From positions 1 to 51,753 of the forward strand of contig NZ_AOFQ01000077.1 of the NCBI RefSeq assembly GCF_000495915.1: a stretch of 51,753 nucleotides of DNA. The letters are read 5' to 3'. This stretch comes from Stutzerimonas chloritidismutans AW-1 (lineage in GTDB: Bacteria > Pseudomonadota > Gammaproteobacteria > Pseudomonadales > Pseudomonadaceae). This document shows positions 16,394 to 25,258 of the stretch, in pieces. The notes under the pieces were generated by a model. It ran no database searches. It was not told where the DNA came from and worked only from the letters and a program-made list of their open reading frames with translations. The translations under genes and the position numbers were made by a program. Position 1 is the first letter of the stretch; each line of letters starts with the position of its first letter.

Positions 16394-17197
16394 TCAGCGC
16401 AATAGTCTGATGAGCAAACCGGGTTGCTCCGACTCATCCACTTCCAGGCGGCCGCCACGAATGCGTTCGGCGACCAGCGCTTCACGCCAGGCGGCTGCGC
16501 TACGCCCGGCCAGGCTCACCCGCGTTGTGCTGTCCAGGCGCATGACGTTGGCCAGCAGCGCACCCCACTCGGCCGTCGGCTCATCGGCCAGATCCGGTAG
16601 ACGCAGTTCGCCGGTGCTGCGCAGCTGTCGTTGTAATGTCGCCGCAGTCGGCAGTACACCCGTCAAAGGCCGGTCGGAGAGAAGTTGTTCGACATGCAGG
16701 TAAGGCCTACCGTTGCCACGGGTAATCCCGTACAGCGCGATCAGTTCGCCCTCACCGCCGGGCATGCGCGCCAATAGATAGGCCTGCTGCGCCTCGGGAC
16801 CGTAGAGCATCGACTTGTCGAAGATTGCGTTGGCCCACAGACTGCTGGAACCACACTCACGCCCTTCGCACCAGAAGAGCAACTCGGCGCCCCGTTGCAA
16901 CAGCGTGCCGCGAGCCTCGGTAAAGGCTTCAATACCCGTGTGCGTGGCTGGCAATTGATAGGTGATCGCGGTCAGCTCGCCAGAGACGACCACCTGGGAG
17001 GCCATCCGCAGGTTGCCACTGATGCGACGTATCGAGTCCTGCGGATACACCCGCTCCTGAACCTGGGTTTGCCGGTAATCGACGATCTGCGCCTGGGCAA
17101 AACGAGGCAGGCGCTCCAGATCGGCGCTCCCGGTAACGTCAGCCGCCAGCACAGCGGCGGAGAAAAACGCCGCCGCTGCTATCCATGCACTTCGCAT
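16394..17197 (-). CDS. DUF4892 domain protein, exported
   Basis: 267 residues from ATG 17197, chosen for its GAGGAG SD and because a signal peptide (SAWIAAAAFFSAAVLA) starts there. The mature part begins ADVTGSADLERLPR and contains YRQTQVQERVYPQDS, the opening of DUF4892. Two cysteines (FWCEGRECGSS) probably form a disulfide in the periplasm. The C-terminal third resembles an OmpA-like region only loosely. The function is unknown. A short inverted repeat, ACGGCT/AGCCGT (16368-16384), lies just after the stop but has no convincing U tract. Confidence 0.8.
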   Translation of the reverse strand: MRSAWIAAAAFFSAAVLAADVTGSADLERLPRFAQAQIVDYRQTQVQERVYPQDSIRRISGNLRMASQVVVSGELTAITYQLPATHTGIEAFTEARGTLLQRGAELLFWCEGRECGSSSLWANAIFDKSMLYGPEAQQAYLLARMPGGEGELIALYGITRGNGRPYLHVEQLLSDRPLTGVLPTAATLQRQLRSTGELRLPDLADEPTAEWGALLANVMRLDSTTRVSLAGRSAAAWREALVAERIRGGRLEVDESEQPGLLIRLLR

Positions 17198-17431
17198 AAC
17201 TCTCCTCAACGGGACACCTTCGACTGCTTGCCGAAGCTCAACCGGCGTATCGCGTCGCATGGACCCGATAGGCTCAGAACGTCAGCAGGCCGGTGCTCGC
17301 AGGGAAACGTGGCACTGTAGCGATTGATCATTGCGCTGGCTCTGCTGGAACATTGCTTCCCAGCCTCGCCAGTTGGCAAAAGCAAGTCAAGCAAGGGTTT
17401 GCGAGAGAGTATTGCGAGCCCGCCGGATACG

Positions 17432-18289
17432 TCAGTCGTGTAAGAAGCTGTTGAATACCCTGGCGACCGCCTCAGCGCCAATGTCATCGTCCAGATGCAA
17501 ATGATGCCCACCCGCCAGGCGGCGGATATCGAACGGGAAGCTTTCGACAAGCTCGAGCAGCTCAGGCTGCATCATCAACCCCTGCTCGGCCAGCACCAGG
17601 CTGGTCGGGCAAGCGACCCGACTGACGAAGGCCAACGCATGGGCGCGGGTCAGCCGCATTGCCGAGGGAAGCATCAGGCGTGGATCGGTGCGCCAGGTGT
17701 AGCCGCCGGGCACAGGCATCAACCCTCGCTGTGCGAGCATCTCGGCCGCCTCGCGACTGACCGCGCCGACGCCTTTCATCCGCGCTTCCACAGCCTGGTC
17801 GAAACTCGCGTAGACCGGCTTGCGCTTGTCGTTCACCGCGAGCAGCGCCTCGAGGGCGGAACCAAGCTTCTGCGGCGCGCTATCCGCCTCGCCGGTGTAG
17901 GGAATCACGCCATCGATCAATGCGAGCCGCTCGACGCGCTCGGGTAGCGCACCGGCGAGCAGCACGGAAACGATCGCGCCCATGGAGTGCCCGAGCAATG
18001 AAAAGCGCTGCCAGCCAAACTGCTCGGCGACCTGCAGCACGTCATGGGCATAGTCCCAGATGTTGTATCCGGCCCCGATCGGACGATGATCGGAATGGCC
18101 GTGACCAGGCAGATCCAGCGCCACGATGCGCAGCCCTTGCAGCCTGGGCGCCAGACGGCTGAAGGTTGCCGCGTTATCCAGCCAGCCATGCAACGCAATC
18201 ACCGGCTTGCCATCGTCAGGCCCGTAAAGATGCGCCGCCACCTCAAGATGCGGCAGGCTCAGCCGGACTTCTTCGAACAGCACGCTCAT
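17432..18289 (-). CDS. Alpha/beta-hydrolase-fold protein
   Basis: 285 residues. It has an oxyanion-hole HGW (34-36), LPGHGHSD, nucleophile Ser102 in GHSMG, a Glu/Asp region near LAEQG, and the catalytic His in GGHHLHLD. It is probably an esterase or lipase-like hydrolase of the cytoplasm; the substrate is unknown. Its ATG overlaps the stop of the next hydrolase by four bases (ATGA), so the two are co-translated. The pair is also adjacent in P. aeruginosa, as I recall. Confidence 0.88.
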   Translation of the reverse strand: MSVLFEEVRLSLPHLEVAAHLYGPDDGKPVIALHGWLDNAATFSRLAPRLQGLRIVALDLPGHGHSDHRPIGAGYNIWDYAHDVLQVAEQFGWQRFSLLGHSMGAIVSVLLAGALPERVERLALIDGVIPYTGEADSAPQKLGSALEALLAVNDKRKPVYASFDQAVEARMKGVGAVSREAAEMLAQRGLMPVPGGYTWRTDPRLMLPSAMRLTRAHALAFVSRVACPTSLVLAEQGLMMQPELLELVESFPFDIRRLAGGHHLHLDDDIGAEAVARVFNSFLHD

Positions 18290-19098
18290 GCAGCCCCCTT
18301 GGAAAGCTCGGTGTAGCTGCCCCAGCGACCAAGCAGTTCACGCAGCTTTTCTGCGGTCTGCTGCGGCTGTTCGAACGGAAACATGTGGCCTCCTGGCAAG
18401 GTGTGCGCTTCGCCACGCGACATCAGCCGCAGCAGATAACCATGATGCGGCAGCACGACACGACTATCGCGCCCGCGAATCATCGCCAGCGGAATCTTCA
18501 AGGCCGGCGGCCAACCGGGAGTGAGATGAGGCACGCTGCGATAGATGCTGATTTCGGTCCGCGGATCGAAACGCAGGCGCACCCCCTGCCCCACAGGCTC
18601 CAGACCATGCTCGAGATAGGCTTCGAGGCATTCCGGATCAAAGCTGCTGAACAGGGCTTTGCCGGCGAAATAGGCGCGTGCCTCTTCGACACTGGCGAAC
18701 TGTTCGCGCCGTCCCAGCGTACGGCCAGCCGGCGTCAGCCGGTCGATGAAACCGAGGCGCTTGGCCGCCCAGATCACCGTCTGGTCGAACCAGGTCGGTA
18801 TCGGCGAATCCAGCATGACGACCCCGTGGTACAGGTCCGGGCGCAGCAGCGCGGCGCGGTAATGCAGCATGCCACCGAACGAATGCCCTACCCCCCACAC
18901 CGGCTCGTGCAATCGATCGAGCTGCTCGAACAACTCGTCGAGCAGGTTGTTCCAGTTATCGTCGACCGGAAAGCGCGGGTCGTGCCCATGGCGGTCCATG
19001 TGCGTGACCCGGTATTCCGGCGCCAGGGCGTCGAACAGCTTGCGATAGGTGGCCGAGGGAAAGCCATTGGCGTGGGCGAAGAAGATGCGTTGCGACAT
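18286..19098 (-). CDS. Alpha/beta-hydrolase-fold protein, upstream partner
   Basis: 270 residues from ATG 19098. The N-terminus FFAHANGFPSATYR supplies an oxyanion-type HANG turn in place of the usual HG. Nucleophile Ser73 lies in GHSFGG and the catalytic His in GGHMFPFEQP. The fold is the same as its downstream neighbour, but the sequence similarity looks modest, so it is not a recent tandem duplicate. A small-molecule or acyl esterase role is likely; no substrate can be assigned. Confidence 0.87.
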   Translation of the reverse strand: MSQRIFFAHANGFPSATYRKLFDALAPEYRVTHMDRHGHDPRFPVDDNWNNLLDELFEQLDRLHEPVWGVGHSFGGMLHYRAALLRPDLYHGVVMLDSPIPTWFDQTVIWAAKRLGFIDRLTPAGRTLGRREQFASVEEARAYFAGKALFSSFDPECLEAYLEHGLEPVGQGVRLRFDPRTEISIYRSVPHLTPGWPPALKIPLAMIRGRDSRVVLPHHGYLLRLMSRGEAHTLPGGHMFPFEQPQQTAEKLRELLGRWGSYTELSKGAA

Positions 19099-19225
19099 GG
19101 AAGGCGTTGCCGGACAGACTGAAGCCTCATTGTCTGGCAGGCCTCGGCAGGCAGCAATCGCCATAGCCCTGCCGAATGAAGGGCATTCAGGCCAATCAGC
19201 AGGCCGCAATGCTCCAGGTTTGCTG

Positions 19226-19669
19226 TCAGCCCGCGGGAGCGCCTTTTTCCAGGGGCACGATCGCGACGGTCAAACGTGAAATGCAGCTTGGCTTGCCGTC
19301 CTCGCCGCTGAGACGAATATCCCAGACATGGGTCGAGCGTCCCAGGTGCACCGGCCGGCATACGCCGGTCACGCGCCCGCTGCGCAAACCGCGCAGATGG
19401 TTGGCGTTCACTTCGAGGCCAACGCAATAGAACTTGCTGCTGTCGATGCAGTGATAGCTGGCCATCGAACCGAGGGTTTCAGCCAGCACTACAGAGGCAC
19501 CGCCATGTAGCAGGCCGTAAGGCTGGTGGGTGCGTGCATCGACCGGCATGCTGGCGGTGATGGACGAGTCATCGAAGGTCTCGAAGCGGATGTCCAGCAA
19601 TTCGGTGATGGTGTTCTTGCGGGTACTGTGAAGCTCTTCCAGGTTGGGCTGACGGTGCCAGATACTCAA
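19226..19669 (-). CDS. Hotdog-fold acyl-CoA thioesterase (YdiI/MenI-like)
   Basis: 147 residues with the PaaI/YdiI signature GLLHGGASVVLAETLGS, whose conserved Glu lies within the central helix, and with VGLEVNANHLRGLRSGRV. The similarity to E. coli YdiI (1,4-dihydroxy-2-naphthoyl-CoA hydrolase) is strong by eye. Pseudomonads use ubiquinone, so the physiological substrate is probably another aryl- or acyl-CoA. In P. aeruginosa the ortholog PA1618 has been crystallised as a hotdog thioesterase. It lies downstream of the two hydrolases' locus on the other side. Confidence 0.9.
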   Translation of the reverse strand: MSIWHRQPNLEELHSTRKNTITELLDIRFETFDDSSITASMPVDARTHQPYGLLHGGASVVLAETLGSMASYHCIDSSKFYCVGLEVNANHLRGLRSGRVTGVCRPVHLGRSTHVWDIRLSGEDGKPSCISRLTVAIVPLEKGAPAG

Positions 19670-19749
19670 GGCGCATACTCCTGACGTCTATTGTTGTTCT
19701 TTGCTTGATGTGCCGCCGTGAGCAAAACAGCCTGGCGGACCGGTCAACC

Positions 19750-20208
19750 CTAACTAACGTGACGCAAGGACACCAGCCGCATCAGCCCTCCGGCTATTGC
19801 CTCACCCTCCAGCTCCGCCAGGGACGCGGTCGCCATCGGCACAGGCTCCGCATAGTTGCCGTTCATCAGCCAGCCGGCAAGATTGCCGACGAAGGGCTGG
19901 TGGGTGACCAGTAGCAGATCGCTTTCGCCGCGCAGATCGAGCTGGCGCAATGCTTCGCCAAGATCCGCCTCCGGCGTCAGCCAGTCCACGGTTTCACATT
20001 GACCGCCGAAGCTCAGCGCCTTGCGCACCTCGTCCGCAGTCTGCTGTGCACGATGAAACGGACTGACCAGGATCGTTTGCAGCGGCTTGCCGCGAAGAAA
20101 AGTGGCGCTGCGCCGCACGTCGCGGCGCCCTCCCTCGGTCAGGTTGCGCTCCGCATCGGTGCGCGCACGGGGTTCGGCTTCGCCGTGTCGTAGCAGCCAC
20201 AGCTTCAT
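19750..20208 (-). CDS. sixA: Phosphohistidine phosphatase SixA
   Basis: 152 residues of the histidine phosphatase (phosphoglycerate mutase-like) superfamily. LLRHGEAE places the catalytic His at residue 8; VSPFHRAQQTAD and THQPFVGNLAGWL give the second Arg and His. In E. coli SixA removes phosphate from HPr-like/PTSNtr phosphohistidines or the ArcB HPt domain. The start overlaps the DUF4389 stop by four bases. Confidence 0.88.
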   Translation of the reverse strand: MKLWLLRHGEAEPRARTDAERNLTEGGRRDVRRSATFLRGKPLQTILVSPFHRAQQTADEVRKALSFGGQCETVDWLTPEADLGEALRQLDLRGESDLLLVTHQPFVGNLAGWLMNGNYAEPVPMATASLAELEGEAIAGGLMRLVSLRHVS

Positions 20209-20561
20209 GCCGTCGGACCCTGCTGGGAGTCCTTCGGCTCGTGCGGCGCAACGGGCGGAGCCGGGGTGGTCAGCTCGACATCCGCCGGGCGCGGGGTCGG
20301 CCAGTCCGAAAGCGGCCAGGGCTTGCGTTCGGTATTGAAGGTGGCGAAACGGCCAATCTGGGCGATGTACTGGCTGAGGCTGTCGCCAAAGCCCTGCAGG
20401 CTGGAGTCCGGGTAGCCCTTGACCAGGCGCATTACCAGCTGCAGCACCACGACCACCAGCAGGGCCAGTTCGGCCAATTGCCAGACGAAGAAGAAGATCA
20501 GCATCCAGACGGCTCGCAGGATCAGCGATTCCCGGTCCGTTGCCTGGTTCGATTGACTCAT
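20205..20561 (-). CDS. DUF4389 domain membrane protein
   Basis: 118 residues with one long hydrophobic region (about 15-45) made of a pair of membrane helices, then GYPDSSLQGFGDSLSQYIAQIGRFATFNTERKPW cut by family-typical aromatic residues, and a Pro-rich cytoplasmic tail. It lies 21 bases after gpsA and overlaps sixA by four bases, forming gpsA-DUF4389-sixA. The function is unknown. Confidence 0.85.
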   Translation of the reverse strand: MSQSNQATDRESLILRAVWMLIFFFVWQLAELALLVVVVLQLVMRLVKGYPDSSLQGFGDSLSQYIAQIGRFATFNTERKPWPLSDWPTPRPADVELTTPAPPVAPHEPKDSQQGPTA

Positions 20562-20582
20562 GGAATGTCCCCTACGCTCGGC

Positions 20583-21605
20583 TCAGAAACCGTCGGTTGA
20601 AATGAAGTCCACATCGGTCTTGGGCTCGCCACGCATCAGCACACCGATGATCTGATCGAGCGTACGCCCCTCGAACAGGATGGCATGCAGACCCGCGACC
20701 AGCGGCATATACACCTGCAGCTCCTCGGCCTTGCACTTGAGCACCTTGATAGTGTTGACGCCTTCCGCGACCTCGCCCAGCCGGGAAACCGCCTCATCAA
20801 GGCTGAGGCCTTCACCGAGCGCAAAGCCCACCTGGAAATTGCGGCTTTTCTGCGATGTACAGGTGACGATCAGGTCGCCGACGCCGGCCAGGCCGAGAAA
20901 GGTCATGGGATTGGCGCCCAGCTTCACGGCGAAACGAGTCATTTCCGCAAGAGCGCGGGTGATAAGCATGCTACGGGTGTTCTCACCCATGCCCAGCGCT
21001 GCGGCCATACCCGCCATGATCGCGTAAACATTCTTTAGCGCCCCACCCAGCTCGACGCCGAAGCGATCCGAGCTTGCGTAGACGCGGAAGGTGCGGCCGT
21101 GCAGCACCTGCTGGACGCTGCGGCAGAGCGCCTCGTCCTGACTTGCCACGACCGTTGCGGTCAGCGCGTGCTCGGCCACCTCACGCGCCAGGTTCGGTCC
21201 GGACAACACGCCGATGCGCGCCTGCGGCGCGATCTGCTCGAGAATCTGGCTCATCAGCATGAAGCCGTCAGCCTCGATGCCCTTGGTGGTACTGACCAGC
21301 ATCTTGCCGCCGAGCTGCGCCGCGAACGGCTGCAGTGCCTGGCGCAGCGCGCTGGACGGCAGCGCAACGAAGATCAGCTCGCAGGCATCGAGGGTCGACG
21401 ACAGATCGGTGGTCGGCTCGACCTGCGTAAGGATCTCGACGCCCTTTAGATAGCGCGGGTTCTGTCGCAGCGTCCGGATACTTTCGGCCTGCTCCGCATC
21501 GCGCATCCAGAGCAGGACGTGGTGACCATTCTCGGCCAGCAGATTGGCGATCGCGGTACCGAAACTGCCGCCGCCGAGTACCGCGATGGGTTGCTGTCGT
21601 GTCAT
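20583..21605 (-). CDS. gpsA: Glycerol-3-phosphate dehydrogenase [NAD(P)+]
   Basis: 340 residues from ATG 21605, the usual Pseudomonas start and length. The NAD-binding motif is VLGGGSFGTAIANLL at the N-terminus; STTKGIE and SGPNLAREVA follow; the catalytic Lys lies in GGALKNVYAI. It reduces dihydroxyacetone phosphate to sn-glycerol-3-phosphate, the backbone of phospholipids, which fits its closeness to the fabAB genes transcribed divergently from it. Confidence 0.96.
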   Translation of the reverse strand: MTRQQPIAVLGGGSFGTAIANLLAENGHHVLLWMRDAEQAESIRTLRQNPRYLKGVEILTQVEPTTDLSSTLDACELIFVALPSSALRQALQPFAAQLGGKMLVSTTKGIEADGFMLMSQILEQIAPQARIGVLSGPNLAREVAEHALTATVVASQDEALCRSVQQVLHGRTFRVYASSDRFGVELGGALKNVYAIMAGMAAALGMGENTRSMLITRALAEMTRFAVKLGANPMTFLGLAGVGDLIVTCTSQKSRNFQVGFALGEGLSLDEAVSRLGEVAEGVNTIKVLKCKAEELQVYMPLVAGLHAILFEGRTLDQIIGVLMRGEPKTDVDFISTDGF

Positions 21606-22035
21606 GTGGAATCCGTTGTTGGCCATCCGAAATGGCAGTGCCGGGCATTATACGTTTCATCTTCACAGCGGCCAGCGCAACTACGGGGCCCAGTGAAATC
21701 ATTTGGTTACAGTCGTCACGAAGGCTAGCCCAGAGCCTCCCGGGGGCCTTTGGATCGGTATTCGTTCACGCCATGCAACCGTCACTGCAACGATTGTCTA
21801 TAGAGGACACGCTGTCGCAAGGTCCTCGTTCGCCGTTAAGGAGTGTTAAAGTAGCCGCCCAATTCTGTCTTTGCGCATTCAGCCGCAGGTACGGGTTGAA
21901 TGGCGTCGCTGTTGGCGGGCTGTGACTTTAGCCACAACGCGGCAGTCTATGACTAGTCTTGATGATCAGGCCTCGAACTCTGGCCCGGTATGTAAGCAGC
22001 AAAGCCCTTCGCAAGGGGCCCATTGAGGAATACGC
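21606..22035. promoter_or_regulatory. Divergent gpsA-fabA intergenic region
   Basis: 430 bases without a credible gene. For gpsA, a perfect TATAAT -10 hexamer lies on the minus strand at 21652-21647, 42 bases before the start; its -35 is weak. For fabA, the clear elements are SD GAGGA (22025-22029) and a small hairpin CCCTT-CGC-AAGGG at 22005-22017. No confident -35/-10 pair or fatty-acid regulator palindrome was found for fabA by eye, although GACTAGTC (21951-21958) is a perfect 8-bp palindrome. Confidence 0.5.
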
Positions 22036-22551
22036 ATGACCAAACAACACGCCTTTACTCGGGAAGACCTGCTTCGTTGCAGCCGCGGCGAACTCTTCGG
22101 TCCCGGTAATGCGCAACTGCCCGCGCCGAACATGCTGATGGTCGATCGTATCGTTCACATCAGTGAAGTCGGCGGCAAGTATGGCAAGGGCGAACTGGTC
22201 GCCGAACTGGACATCAACCCTGATCTCTGGTTCTTCGCTTGCCATTTCGAAGGCGATCCGGTCATGCCCGGCTGCCTGGGCCTGGATGCCATGTGGCAGC
22301 TGGTCGGCTTCTACCTCGGCTGGCAGGGCAACCCCGGCCGTGGCCGTGCCCTCGGCTCCGGCGAAGTGAAGTTCTTCGGTCAGGTTCTGCCGACCGCCAA
22401 GAAAGTCACCTACAACATTCACATCAAGCGCACCATCAACCGCTCGCTGATTCTCGGCATTGCCGATGGCACCGTCAGCGTTGATGGCCGCGAGATCTAC
22501 AGTGCCGAAGGCTTGCGCGTCGGCCTGTTCACCTCTACCGACAGCTTTTGA
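22036..22551 (+). CDS. fabA: 3-hydroxydecanoyl-ACP dehydratase/isomerase
   Basis: 171 residues, standard for FabA. The catalytic His70 and Asp84 lie in FACHFEGDP and CLGLDAMWQ. The hotdog-fold enzyme dehydrates 3-hydroxydecanoyl-ACP and isomerises trans-2- to cis-3-decenoyl-ACP, the branch point for unsaturated fatty acids under anaerobic-type synthesis. The SD GAGGA precedes ATG 22036, and fabB follows after 11 bases. Confidence 0.98.
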   Translation: MTKQHAFTREDLLRCSRGELFGPGNAQLPAPNMLMVDRIVHISEVGGKYGKGELVAELDINPDLWFFACHFEGDPVMPGCLGLDAMWQLVGFYLGWQGNPGRGRALGSGEVKFFGQVLPTAKKVTYNIHIKRTINRSLILGIADGTVSVDGREIYSAEGLRVGLFTSTDSF

Positions 22552-22562
22552 AGGACATCCGC

Positions 22563-23780
22563 ATGCGTCGCGTCGTGATCACTGGCCTGGGTATCGTTTC
22601 TTGCCTGGGCAATGACAAAGAGACCGTCTCCGGCAACCTGCGCGCCGGCCGCCCCGGCATTCGCTTCAACCAGTCCTACGCGGACATGGGGTTGCGCAGC
22701 CAGGTTTCCGGTTCCGTCAATCTGAACCTCGAAGAACTGATCGACCGCAAGGTCCTGCGCTTCATGGGTGACGCTGCCGCCTACGCCTATCTGGCAATGG
22801 AGCAGGCCGTGAAAGACGCCGGCTTCACCCTCGATGACATCTCCAACCCGCGCATCGGCCTGGTGGCCGGCTCCGGTGGTGCTTCGACCATCAACCAGAT
22901 GGAAGCCATCGACATCCTGCGCGACAAAGGCGTCAAGCGCATCGGCCCATATCGTGTTCCGCGCACCATGAGCAGCACGGTATCCGCCTGCCTGGCCACG
23001 CCGTTCCGTATCAAGGGCATCAACTACTCCATCGCTTCGGCCTGCGCCACCAGCGCGCATTGCATCGGCCATGCCATGGAACAGATCCAGATGGGCAAGC
23101 AGGATGTGGTCTTCGCCGGTGGTGGTGAAGAAGAGCATTACAGCCAGAGCTGCCTGTTCGACGCCATGGGCGCGCTGTCCAGCCAGTACAACGATACGCC
23201 GGAGAAAGCCTCCCGCGCCTATGATGCCAAGCGTGACGGTTTCGTCATTGCCGGCGGTGGCGGCATGGTGGTGGTCGAAGAGTTGGAGCACGCACTCAAG
23301 CGCGGCGCCAAGATCTACGCGGAAATCGTCGGCTACGGCGCTACTTCCGACGGCTACGACATGGTTGCGCCGAGTGGCGAAGGCGCCCTGCGCTGCATGC
23401 AGCAGGCCATGTCGACCGTTGATACCACGATCGACTACCTCAACACCCACGGCACCTCCACGCCGGTCGGTGACGTTGCCGAGATCAAGGCCGTGCGCAA
23501 CATGTTCGGCGACAAGATCCCGACCATCAGCTCGACCAAGAGCCTATCCGGTCACTCGCTGGGCGCTGCAGGCGTTCATGAAGCGATCTACTCGATGCTG
23601 ATGATGGAAGGCAACTTCATCGCGGGCTCCGCCAACATCGACGAGCTGGATCCGGAAGTCGCGGACATGCCGATTCTTCGCGAAACCCGCGAGAACGTGC
23701 AGCTCGATACCGTGATGAGCAACAGCTTCGGCTTCGGTGGCACCAACTCCACACTGGTGCTGCGCCGCTACAAAGGCTGA
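22563..23780 (+). CDS. fabB: 3-oxoacyl-ACP synthase I
   Basis: 405 residues from ATG 22563 with AAGGA upstream. The Cys-His-His triad is present: Cys in SACATSAHC, His in NTHGTSTPVGD and His in KSLSGHSLGAAG. It elongates the cis-3-decenoyl-ACP made by FabA and so completes the unsaturated branch; fabAB form a two-gene operon ending at a strong terminator 21 bases past the stop. Confidence 0.98.
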   Translation: MRRVVITGLGIVSCLGNDKETVSGNLRAGRPGIRFNQSYADMGLRSQVSGSVNLNLEELIDRKVLRFMGDAAAYAYLAMEQAVKDAGFTLDDISNPRIGLVAGSGGASTINQMEAIDILRDKGVKRIGPYRVPRTMSSTVSACLATPFRIKGINYSIASACATSAHCIGHAMEQIQMGKQDVVFAGGGEEEHYSQSCLFDAMGALSSQYNDTPEKASRAYDAKRDGFVIAGGGGMVVVEELEHALKRGAKIYAEIVGYGATSDGYDMVAPSGEGALRCMQQAMSTVDTTIDYLNTHGTSTPVGDVAEIKAVRNMFGDKIPTISSTKSLSGHSLGAAGVHEAIYSMLMMEGNFIAGSANIDELDPEVADMPILRETRENVQLDTVMSNSFGFGGTNSTLVLRRYKG

Positions 23781-23801
23781 GTCTGACTAGCGACAAACAA
23801 G

Positions 23802-23831
23802 AACGGCGCCCTAGGGCGCCGTTTTTTGTTT
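23802..23831 (+). terminator. Rho-independent terminator of fabAB
   Basis: A perfect 10-bp stem, AACGGCGCCC / GGGCGCCGTT, with a minimal TA loop is followed by TTTTGTT. It also stops transcription toward the convergent sstT gene. Confidence 0.93.
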
Positions 23832-23844
23832 CCACCTCACGCCG

Positions 23845-25083
23845 TCACACCCGGCGCTCGGCATCTCCATCGATATCGCCATGTGCGATACACGAAGCGG
23901 CGGTGAACAGCACATCGGTAGAAGAGTTGAGCGCGGTTTCCGCCGAGTCCTGGACGACCCCGATGATGAAGCCGACGGCCACCACCTGCATCGCCAGGTC
24001 ATTGGAGATACCAAACAGGCTGCACGCCAGCGGAATGAGCAGCAGGGAGCCACCGGCCACACCCGACGCGCCGCAGGCACATACCGCAGCCAGAAGGCTG
24101 AGCAGCACCGCCGTGGCGATATCCACCTCGATACCCAGGGTGTTGACCGCAGCCAGCGTAAGCACCGTGATGGTGATCGCCGCACCACCCATGTTGATCG
24201 TCGCCCCGAGCGGAATGGATACCGAATAGGTGTCCTTGTGCAGCCCGAGCCGCTGACACAGTTGCATGTTCACTGGGATGTTCGCGGCGGAACTGCGCGT
24301 GAAGAACGCCGTGATACCGCTTTCGCGCAGGCAGGCGAATACCAGCGGATATGGGTTGCGGCGGATCTGCCAGAACACGATCAGCGGATTCATCACCAGC
24401 GCCATGAACAGCATCGCGCCGACCAGCACCAGCAACAACCGCATGTAGCCCAGCAGCACGTCGAAGCCCGATTCGGCCAACGTGCCGGCTACCAGCCCGA
24501 ATACCCCCAGCGGGGCGAAGCGAATGACCACCTTGACGATCAAGGTGACACCATCGGAAAGGTCACTGATCAGATGCCGGGTGCTCTCCTGCGCATGACG
24601 GAAGGCGAAGCCAAGTCCGATGGCCCAGGCCAGGATGCCGATGAAGTTGCCGTCGAGCAGCGCCTGCACCGGGTTAGCCGTGATATTGAACAGCAGCGTC
24701 TGCAATACGGCCCCCACGCCCGACGGCGGCGTTACATCCGCAGCACCGCTGACCAACGTGAGCGTGGTTGGAAATATGAAGCTCGCCAGCACGGCAACGG
24801 CCGCCGCACTCAGCGTGCCGAGCGCGTACAACAAGATGATGGGGCGGATGTGGGTCGGCTGGCCGCGCTTGTGGTTGGCCAGTGAAGAGGTCACCAACAC
24901 GAACACCAGAATCGGTGCTACCGCTTTGAGCGCCTGCACGAACAGATCACCGAGAAGAGCTACGGATTTTGCTGCGCCAGGCAGCAGTAGCGCAAGCAAG
25001 GCGCCAGCCACCAGGCCCGCGACGATCTGGGCAACGAGGCTGGTACGGCTGATGAAGCGAATGAATCGAGGCATATCGGACAT
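23845..25083 (-). CDS. sstT: Na+/serine-threonine symporter
   Basis: 412 residues of the dicarboxylate/amino acid:cation symporter (DAACS) family. SstT-like N-terminus is LVAQIVAGLVAGALLALLLP; ALKAVAPILVFVLV and the helical hairpin ESGITAFFTRSSAANIPVNM with PLGATINMGGAAITITV match the serine/threonine branch of the family, not the glutamate or dicarboxylate branches. ATG 25083 is taken as start; a second ATG at 25074 is possible. It lies convergent with fabB and downstream of the chemoreceptor gene. Confidence 0.9.
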   Translation of the reverse strand: MSDMPRFIRFISRTSLVAQIVAGLVAGALLALLLPGAAKSVALLGDLFVQALKAVAPILVFVLVTSSLANHKRGQPTHIRPIILLYALGTLSAAAVAVLASFIFPTTLTLVSGAADVTPPSGVGAVLQTLLFNITANPVQALLDGNFIGILAWAIGLGFAFRHAQESTRHLISDLSDGVTLIVKVVIRFAPLGVFGLVAGTLAESGFDVLLGYMRLLLVLVGAMLFMALVMNPLIVFWQIRRNPYPLVFACLRESGITAFFTRSSAANIPVNMQLCQRLGLHKDTYSVSIPLGATINMGGAAITITVLTLAAVNTLGIEVDIATAVLLSLLAAVCACGASGVAGGSLLLIPLACSLFGISNDLAMQVVAVGFIIGVVQDSAETALNSSTDVLFTAASCIAHGDIDGDAERRV

Positions 25084-25258
25084 GGGCGCATCTCGCAGCT
25101 CGGCAGGTACGGCCCGAAACAGCCCGTGCCTGCCATGGAAAAACGCCGGATGGTACGCCGCTCTCCCGTCCATGCCCAGCGTTGTGCTGTCACGGGGGCA
25201 TGGGAGGCTGCTGAAGCGCCCGCAGGCGGCGGGAAGGCGCCATTGCGGCTAGCGCATG

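Noticed and set aside
20583..21626. Longer N-terminus for GpsA (start 21 bases upstream)
   Set aside because: The seven extra residues are not conserved in the family; ATG 21605 gives the usual 340-residue protein.
21597..21925. 108-codon frame in the gpsA-fabA gap
   Set aside because: No SD, unusual codon use and no recognisable motif; it overlaps the gpsA promoter region.
24501..24530. ATACCCCCAGCGGGG inside sstT as a third CsoR-type site
   Set aside because: It lacks the GGTAT right arm and is within coding sequence far from any start.
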